Part shown: positions 41,044 to 44,679 of the stretch, piece by piece
Layout: the number at the start of each line of letters is the position of its first letter
How positions within the stretch are numbered: position 1 is the first letter of the stretch
IMG/VR virus record: IMGVR_UViG_3300007540_000025
Coordinates: 1-44,679 of that record
From: a virus
Strand: one strand, 5' to 3'
Length of the DNA: 44,679 nucleotides
Notes under the pieces: model-generated
The model's input: the letters and a program-made list of their open reading frames with translations, nothing else
What the model was told of the DNA's origin: nothing
The model's database searches: none
Position numbers and translations under genes: made by a program

Positions 41044-42358
41044 ACGAGACGAGATAGAAAAGGTAATCCTATCTAGGTTGATGAATAAAAAAGATTACTA
41101 CTATGAACATTTCAATTTGCTAAGCCCTACTTTATTTATAAACTCTATACATAGAAACATGTTTATAAATATAGAAACCTTATACCAGGAGGGTAAAGCA
41201 GTTGATATGATTTCTGTTGACGGCGCAATGCAAGCTGATGGTTATAAAGACCAAACATATTATATAGCATCTTTGTTTACAGAAGTAAATTGGTCCTATG
41301 ATTTTGTAAACTGCGTTAACGAGTTACAATCTTTAAATAAATCAGACAAACTTGGTCAGGTAATTAATAGATTAAACACGGTATACACAAAAAAAGAAGG
41401 GACTGTAGAAGAAGCTATAGAGGAAGCAATCAAAGAGCTTACAGAAGTTAATGACATACAAGGTAATGATTTACCAGACATACAATCTCAGCTGAAAGAC
41501 TTTGTACATGAAGTTGAAGTTAACTCTACTAAAGATGGTTTAACTGGTATTACAAGTGGGTTCTTAGAGATAGACAATCACACAGGTGGTTGGAAAGAAC
41601 AAGATTTAATTATAGTTGGTGGTGCATCATCTATGGGTAAAACTAGTTTAGCTTTAGCTCTTGCTTTTAATGCAGCAAATGCAAAAGTTCCTGCTGTTAT
41701 ATTCTCTTATGAGATGTCTGTAAATCAATTGATTACACGTATGGTAAGCTCTGATTCTTATATACAAAATAAAGACCTGTCTTCTGGTAGTTTAAATCAC
41801 ACTGAATGGAGTGTTATGCACAAAACTATTGGTAAGATAGAAAAGATGCCGTTGTATGTTGATGAATGTAACAACACGAGTCTTAGGTATTTATTAAATA
41901 GAATCAGACGTTATGTTCTTACTAAAAATGTAAAGTTAGTTATGATTGACTATTTACAGTTAGTTAGTAACAATACAAAAGGGCGTAGTCGCGAGCAAGA
42001 AGTGTCACAAATTGCAAGAAGCCTTAAAAACATAGCAAAAGAACTTAACATTTGTGTTATGGCTTTATCTCAGTTAAGTAGAGGTGTAGAACGTAGACAA
42101 GGTTGTAGACCTACGCTTGGTGATTTAAGAGAATCAGGTGAGATTGAGCAAGCTGCAGACACAGTTGCATTAGTCTATAGACCAGAGTATTACGGCTTTG
42201 AAGTAGATGAAAACGGTAACGATGTAAAAGGATTAGCAGAAATTATATTTGCTAAAGGTAGAAATGTAGGAATTGGTAGTACTTTCTTGTTTTTTAACAA
42301 TAAATTTACTAAATTTGAAGAACGAAACACTGCTGATACATACATGAAGTATGATTAA
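41030..42358 (+). CDS. dnaB: Replicative DNA helicase DnaB, 442 aa
   Basis: This is a hexameric 5'-3' helicase. The N-terminal domain carries the family pattern (EIEKVILSRL, then LSPTLFINSIHRNMF). The RecA-like core has Walker A GASSMGKTS (198-206), the FSYEMSVNQLITRM motif, Walker B VMIDYLQLV (about 303-311), the SQLSRGVERR motif and SGEIEQAADTV. The start is the TTG at 41030: the family N-terminus needs these residues and the first ATG is 17 codons later. It overlaps the loader-type gene by 14 bases and the HU-like gene by 8. Its length is normal, with no primase domain fused. Confidence 0.92.
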   Translation: MAETKRDEIEKVILSRLMNKKDYYYEHFNLLSPTLFINSIHRNMFINIETLYQEGKAVDMISVDGAMQADGYKDQTYYIASLFTEVNWSYDFVNCVNELQSLNKSDKLGQVINRLNTVYTKKEGTVEEAIEEAIKELTEVNDIQGNDLPDIQSQLKDFVHEVEVNSTKDGLTGITSGFLEIDNHTGGWKEQDLIIVGGASSMGKTSLALALAFNAANAKVPAVIFSYEMSVNQLITRMVSSDSYIQNKDLSSGSLNHTEWSVMHKTIGKIEKMPLYVDECNNTSLRYLLNRIRRYVLTKNVKLVMIDYLQLVSNNTKGRSREQEVSQIARSLKNIAKELNICVMALSQLSRGVERRQGCRPTLGDLRESGEIEQAADTVALVYRPEYYGFEVDENGNDVKGLAEIIFAKGRNVGIGSTFLFFNNKFTKFEERNTADTYMKYD

Positions 42359-42590
42359 TTTCAAAACAATTATACATAAAGTTTCTAACAAAACAAATGT
42401 ACCGTTATACAAAGTTCATAAAGTTATTTCATTAACGTTTAAAGAAATAGACAGGTTAATAAGAAAAAAAGAAAACATCTTATTGCGTGGCTTTATGAAG
42501 TTTGTTACATCTAAGCGTTCAGACTATAAGAAACCAAATAAATTATCAATAAACCAAATAGTTAAATTTCCAAACAAACCAAAACAATGA
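42351..42590 (+). CDS. HU/IHF-like DNA-binding protein, 79 aa
   Basis: The pattern is that of an HU/IHF subunit cut to its essentials: helix (TIIHKVSNKTN), then VPLYKVHKVISLTFKEIDRL, then the ILLRGFMKFVTSKR turn where HU has the GFGTF strand. It is lysine-rich, with a basic tail in place of the usual long DNA-binding arms. It would bend or organise DNA during replication or recombination. It overlaps dnaB by 8 bases and the ATPase gene by 4. Confidence 0.65.
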   Translation: MINFKTIIHKVSNKTNVPLYKVHKVISLTFKEIDRLIRKKENILLRGFMKFVTSKRSDYKKPNKLSINQIVKFPNKPKQ

Positions 42591-43222
42591 AACCAAACAT
42601 TATTGTAGTGGGAAAAAGTGGCTCAGGTAAGTCATCATCCCTAAGAAATCTCAATCCAGAGACAACAGCTGTACTTAATACAGAAAGAAAACAATTACCA
42701 TTCAAAGGTGCAAGTAAGTTTAAGAATGTACCTATCCCTGACCTTAACACATTCAATGCAGCATTTAAAGGTGCAGTTGAATCTAAGGATATTGAAACTA
42801 TTGTTATAGAATCGTTTACATCTTTAGTAGAAATGATATACAGAGAAGCTGACATACGTTTTAAAGGCTTTGATGTGTGGTCATTCTATAATAAAGAGAT
42901 AGATAGAATCTTAAACATGAGTAAGAATACTGATAAGCATATTATATACTTAGCTATTGATGGTGCTTACGACAGCGAAGATGGTGTACAAGAAAGATTT
43001 GTAGCCGTTGATGGTAATCGTTGGAAAAAACGAGTTGAGAAAGAGTTTGTTGTTTGTTTATTTACAGACAATCATTACTCTAATGATAAAACAAGCTATA
43101 GATTTAGAACACAAAGCCAAGGTAAAGACTCTGCTAAGAGCCCGATGGAAATGTTCGATAGTTTATATATAGAAAACGACCTCGCACAGGTTATTGAAAA
43201 GTGCAACGAGTATTATTCATAA
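42587..43222 (+). CDS. Sak4-like RecA-fold ATPase, 211 aa
   Basis: Walker A is GKSGSGKSS (9-17), and a Walker B-like strand ETIVIESF lies near residue 70. The NTERKQLPF segment and the KRVEKEFVVCLFTDNH/YRFRTQ region resemble the AAA_24/Sak4 group of phage proteins. Sak4 proteins are minimal RecA-like ATPases that act in single-strand annealing with the help of SSB, and an SSB-like gene lies directly downstream here. The length (about 210-230) is typical. The start overlaps the previous stop. Confidence 0.75.
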   Translation: MKPNIIVVGKSGSGKSSSLRNLNPETTAVLNTERKQLPFKGASKFKNVPIPDLNTFNAAFKGAVESKDIETIVIESFTSLVEMIYREADIRFKGFDVWSFYNKEIDRILNMSKNTDKHIIYLAIDGAYDSEDGVQERFVAVDGNRWKKRVEKEFVVCLFTDNHYSNDKTSYRFRTQSQGKDSAKSPMEMFDSLYIENDLAQVIEKCNEYYS

Positions 43223-43237
43223 TTAAATCTAAACAAA

Positions 43238-43774
43238 ATGTTTAAAAACTTAAAAACAGTTGACGTGTCCAAGACACAGTACATCAAAGAGGGTGTACAC
43301 AAAGTAACAGTAACTAAGATTGAGTCATCTCAAGCTAGTAATCCTAATGCAAACACCCCATACATAGACTTCCACATGAAGGCTGAAGATGGTGCAATTG
43401 GTAAAGCTAGAATTTTTGGAGACAAGGAAGGTCAATCAGAAAAAGCTGCAGACTACAAAGCAAAGATGCTTAAAGAGTTATTGATTGCAGGAGGTGTTAC
43501 AAACTTTGATGATTATATTGTAGCTTGTAAAGCTACAGTTGGTAAAACATTCCACGCAGTGTTTGCTACAAGAGAATATTGGAACAACGATTCTGATGGT
43601 AACCCTGTAATTAGAAAAGCAGTTGATTACAAATGGCCTTGTAAAGAAAACACACCGTTTGAAAACAAGTGGAACAGAGTTCTTACACCTGATGAGCTTA
43701 GAGCTTATACAGAAGCTAAGAAAATGTCTGGCGTAGCAGGTGCAACAGCAGCTGTAGACGACTTACCATTTTAA
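43238..43774 (+). CDS. Single-stranded DNA-binding-like protein, 178 aa
   Basis: A beta-rich N-terminal part (VHKVTVTKIES, NTPYIDFHMKAEDG, GKARIFG) suggests an OB-like fold. A middle section around residues 75-100 is helical. The C-terminus ends AAVDDLPF, the acidic tip with terminal Phe through which SSBs recruit partners. It follows the Sak4-like gene by 15 bases, the pairing seen in phages that use Sak4 for annealing. It may belong to the DUF669-like group. No typical SSB core sequence is evident, so the functional call rests mostly on tip and neighbour. Confidence 0.65.
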   Translation: MFKNLKTVDVSKTQYIKEGVHKVTVTKIESSQASNPNANTPYIDFHMKAEDGAIGKARIFGDKEGQSEKAADYKAKMLKELLIAGGVTNFDDYIVACKATVGKTFHAVFATREYWNNDSDGNPVIRKAVDYKWPCKENTPFENKWNRVLTPDELRAYTEAKKMSGVAGATAAVDDLPF

Positions 43775-43785
43775 TATACATAACG

Positions 43786-43834
43786 CAGCAAGCTGGAGTA
43801 GAAACCTGTTGATTCAGGCGCTCTTCGCTTGCTG
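43786..43834 (+). terminator. Hairpin with T-tract before ninB
   Basis: CAGCAAGC (43786-43793) pairs with GCTTGCTG (43827-43834). Inside is CCTG-TTGATT-CAGG (43805-43818). The sequence TTTTATTATG follows, the last three bases being the NinB start. It could terminate part of the SSB transcript, or act as an attenuator or RNase III site for the downstream genes. Confidence 0.55.
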
Positions 43835-43841
43835 TTTTATT

Positions 43842-44231
43842 ATGAAACATTTAGCCAAAATTATTAATGGTAAGTTTATATACACTAATCCTAAACGATT
43901 AGAAAAACAACTCAAAAGGTTGGATGAGACTAGTGTTATAGTCGAGGTTTATAAAAACATACCTAAACGTAGTGGAGCATTGAATCAATATTATTGGAAA
44001 GTAGTCGTTTCTATATTAGGAGATGAGCTAGGATATAGTAAGGAAGAAATGCACGAAGTTCTTAAAGCTAAGTTCCTATATAAAAAAGAAAAGATAGGTG
44101 AAGAGTGGGTAAGAATTTCTAAAAGCACTACTGATTTAAACAACGTAGAGTTTATAAACTATATAGACATGATAAAGATATTCGCAAGCATGGAATTGTC
44201 TATCTATATACCAGACCCCAACGAAATATGA
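43842..44231 (+). CDS. ninB: NinB-like recombination protein, 129 aa
   Basis: The start is the ATG at 43842, just after the hairpin; an earlier frame start would run through the hairpin. The core reads RSGALNQYYWKVVVSILGDE, then GYSKEEMHEVLKAKFL and later ISKSTTDLNNVEF, the conserved R-S-x-x-Q/L-N-x-Y-Y-W and S-T-T pattern of lambda NinB/Orf-type proteins, with a usual length near 140. NinB stimulates RecA or annealase-mediated strand exchange with SSB. It overlaps rusA by 4 bases. Confidence 0.8.
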   Translation: MKHLAKIINGKFIYTNPKRLEKQLKRLDETSVIVEVYKNIPKRSGALNQYYWKVVVSILGDELGYSKEEMHEVLKAKFLYKKEKIGEEWVRISKSTTDLNNVEFINYIDMIKIFASMELSIYIPDPNEI

Positions 44232-44644
44232 AAGGAATATTCATACCATTTAACGTACCGTCTAGCAAAAATAGTAAGCAATGGACAGGTAAGATGCTGA
44301 TACACAGCAAGACAACTCGTAATTACATACGAGACACAAAGCAACTTTATATACAAGCTAAAGAAGAGTTCGATTCCCAGGTAGTACACTGTGCTGGACT
44401 CGAACCAACTATGCCTATACATATAGACTTGTACTTTGTAAGAAGCAGCCGTCGTAAGTTTGATTATATAAATCCCGCACAAACTGTACAAGACCTGATG
44501 GTTAAGTATGGATGGATTGAAGATGATAACTGCGATGTTATTGTACCACATTTTAGTGGATACCACGTTGATAAAGAAAACCCAGGAGTAATTATAAAAA
44601 TACTAAAAGATGAACAAAACAATTTCAATAGCGGCAATAAGTAG
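44228..44644 (+). CDS. rusA: RusA-family Holliday junction resolvase, 138 aa
   Basis: N-terminal PSSKNSKQW (11-19) resembles the RusA entry motif. The catalytic acidic set lies in RKFDYINPAQTVQDLMVKYG with D79 and D89, followed by WIEDDN with D99/D100; the C-terminus holds the usual DKENPGVIIKI strand. It resolves four-way junctions left by recombination-dependent replication. Its length is normal. The start codon overlaps the ninB stop. Confidence 0.85.
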   Translation: MKGIFIPFNVPSSKNSKQWTGKMLIHSKTTRNYIRDTKQLYIQAKEEFDSQVVHCAGLEPTMPIHIDLYFVRSSRRKFDYINPAQTVQDLMVKYGWIEDDNCDVIVPHFSGYHVDKENPGVIIKILKDEQNNFNSGNK

Positions 44645-44679
44645 ATTAAAATCTCTACTTAATTGGAGCGATAGAATAG
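44610..44679 (+). CDS. Start of an unknown gene, truncated at the window edge
   Basis: The ATG at 44610 opens 23 codons (MNKTISIAAISRLKSLLNWS...) to the right edge. It overlaps the rusA end by 35 bases, a common arrangement in this operon. It is too short to identify. Confidence 0.4.
   Translation, partial: MNKTISIAAISRLKSLLNWSDRI

Noticed and set aside
1-44679. CRISPR array, insertion sequence or integrase
   Set aside because: No regularly spaced direct repeats, no transposase and no recombinase motifs were seen on either strand.

Overview
The window looks like the central part of a tailed, podovirus-like phage genome whose host belongs to the Bacteroidota, probably a flavobacterium. Three things support this. 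The DNA is strongly A+T rich and most genes have A/T leaders without Shine-Dalgarno sites. Several genes on the minus strand are preceded by the Bacteroidota promoter box TAnnTTTG. The head and tail genes (portal, capsid, ring proteins, a P22 gp10-like nozzle, a giant virion RNA polymerase) resemble those of crAss-like phages and their relatives in type and order. I cannot name the virus, and both ends of the window cut through genes, so the genome continues on each side. I saw no tRNA, rRNA, CRISPR array, integrase or insertion sequence.

The left arm (1-33,509, minus strand) is the late, virion module. Read in the direction of transcription it holds two small basic proteins with Y-K-x-G-G tails, two small unknowns next to the terminase, the large terminase, portal, scaffold-like protein, major capsid protein, an unknown, two ring/adaptor-type proteins, a small basic protein, a tail-tube/adaptor protein, a 1550-aa nozzle, and four internal or ejected virion proteins. 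Two of the last four carry lysozyme-like N-termini. The final one is a 4011-aa protein with a DxDGD double-psi beta-barrel RNA polymerase signature and a separate HExxH metallopeptidase motif. A tail/appendage gene follows and runs off the left edge. Hairpin terminators and TATATTTG boxes divide the arm into transcription units.

The centre (33,537-35,844) is a divergent control region. It holds three short genes, each with its own copy of a motif GAGTCTTTT-N8-CAA, separated by hairpins. A strong UUCG-loop terminator follows, then about 700 bases without a convincing gene. That stretch carries two more motif copies, short repeated sequences, and an elaborate foldable RNA element (a three-way junction) just ahead of the right-arm operon. 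One simple model, which is inference, is that the GAGTC motifs are early promoters, possibly read by the polymerase packaged in the virion.

The right arm (35,844-44,679, plus strand) is a tightly overlapping early/middle operon. It has small unknowns, a class II glutamine amidotransferase, a 53-aa overlapping ORF, an amidoligase, a zinc-ribbon protein and a DUF932 protein. Replication and recombination genes follow: a replication-organiser/helicase-loader type protein, DnaB helicase, an HU/IHF-like protein, a Sak4-like ATPase, an SSB-like protein, NinB and RusA. A further gene starts just before the right edge. DNA polymerase and primase are not in the window.
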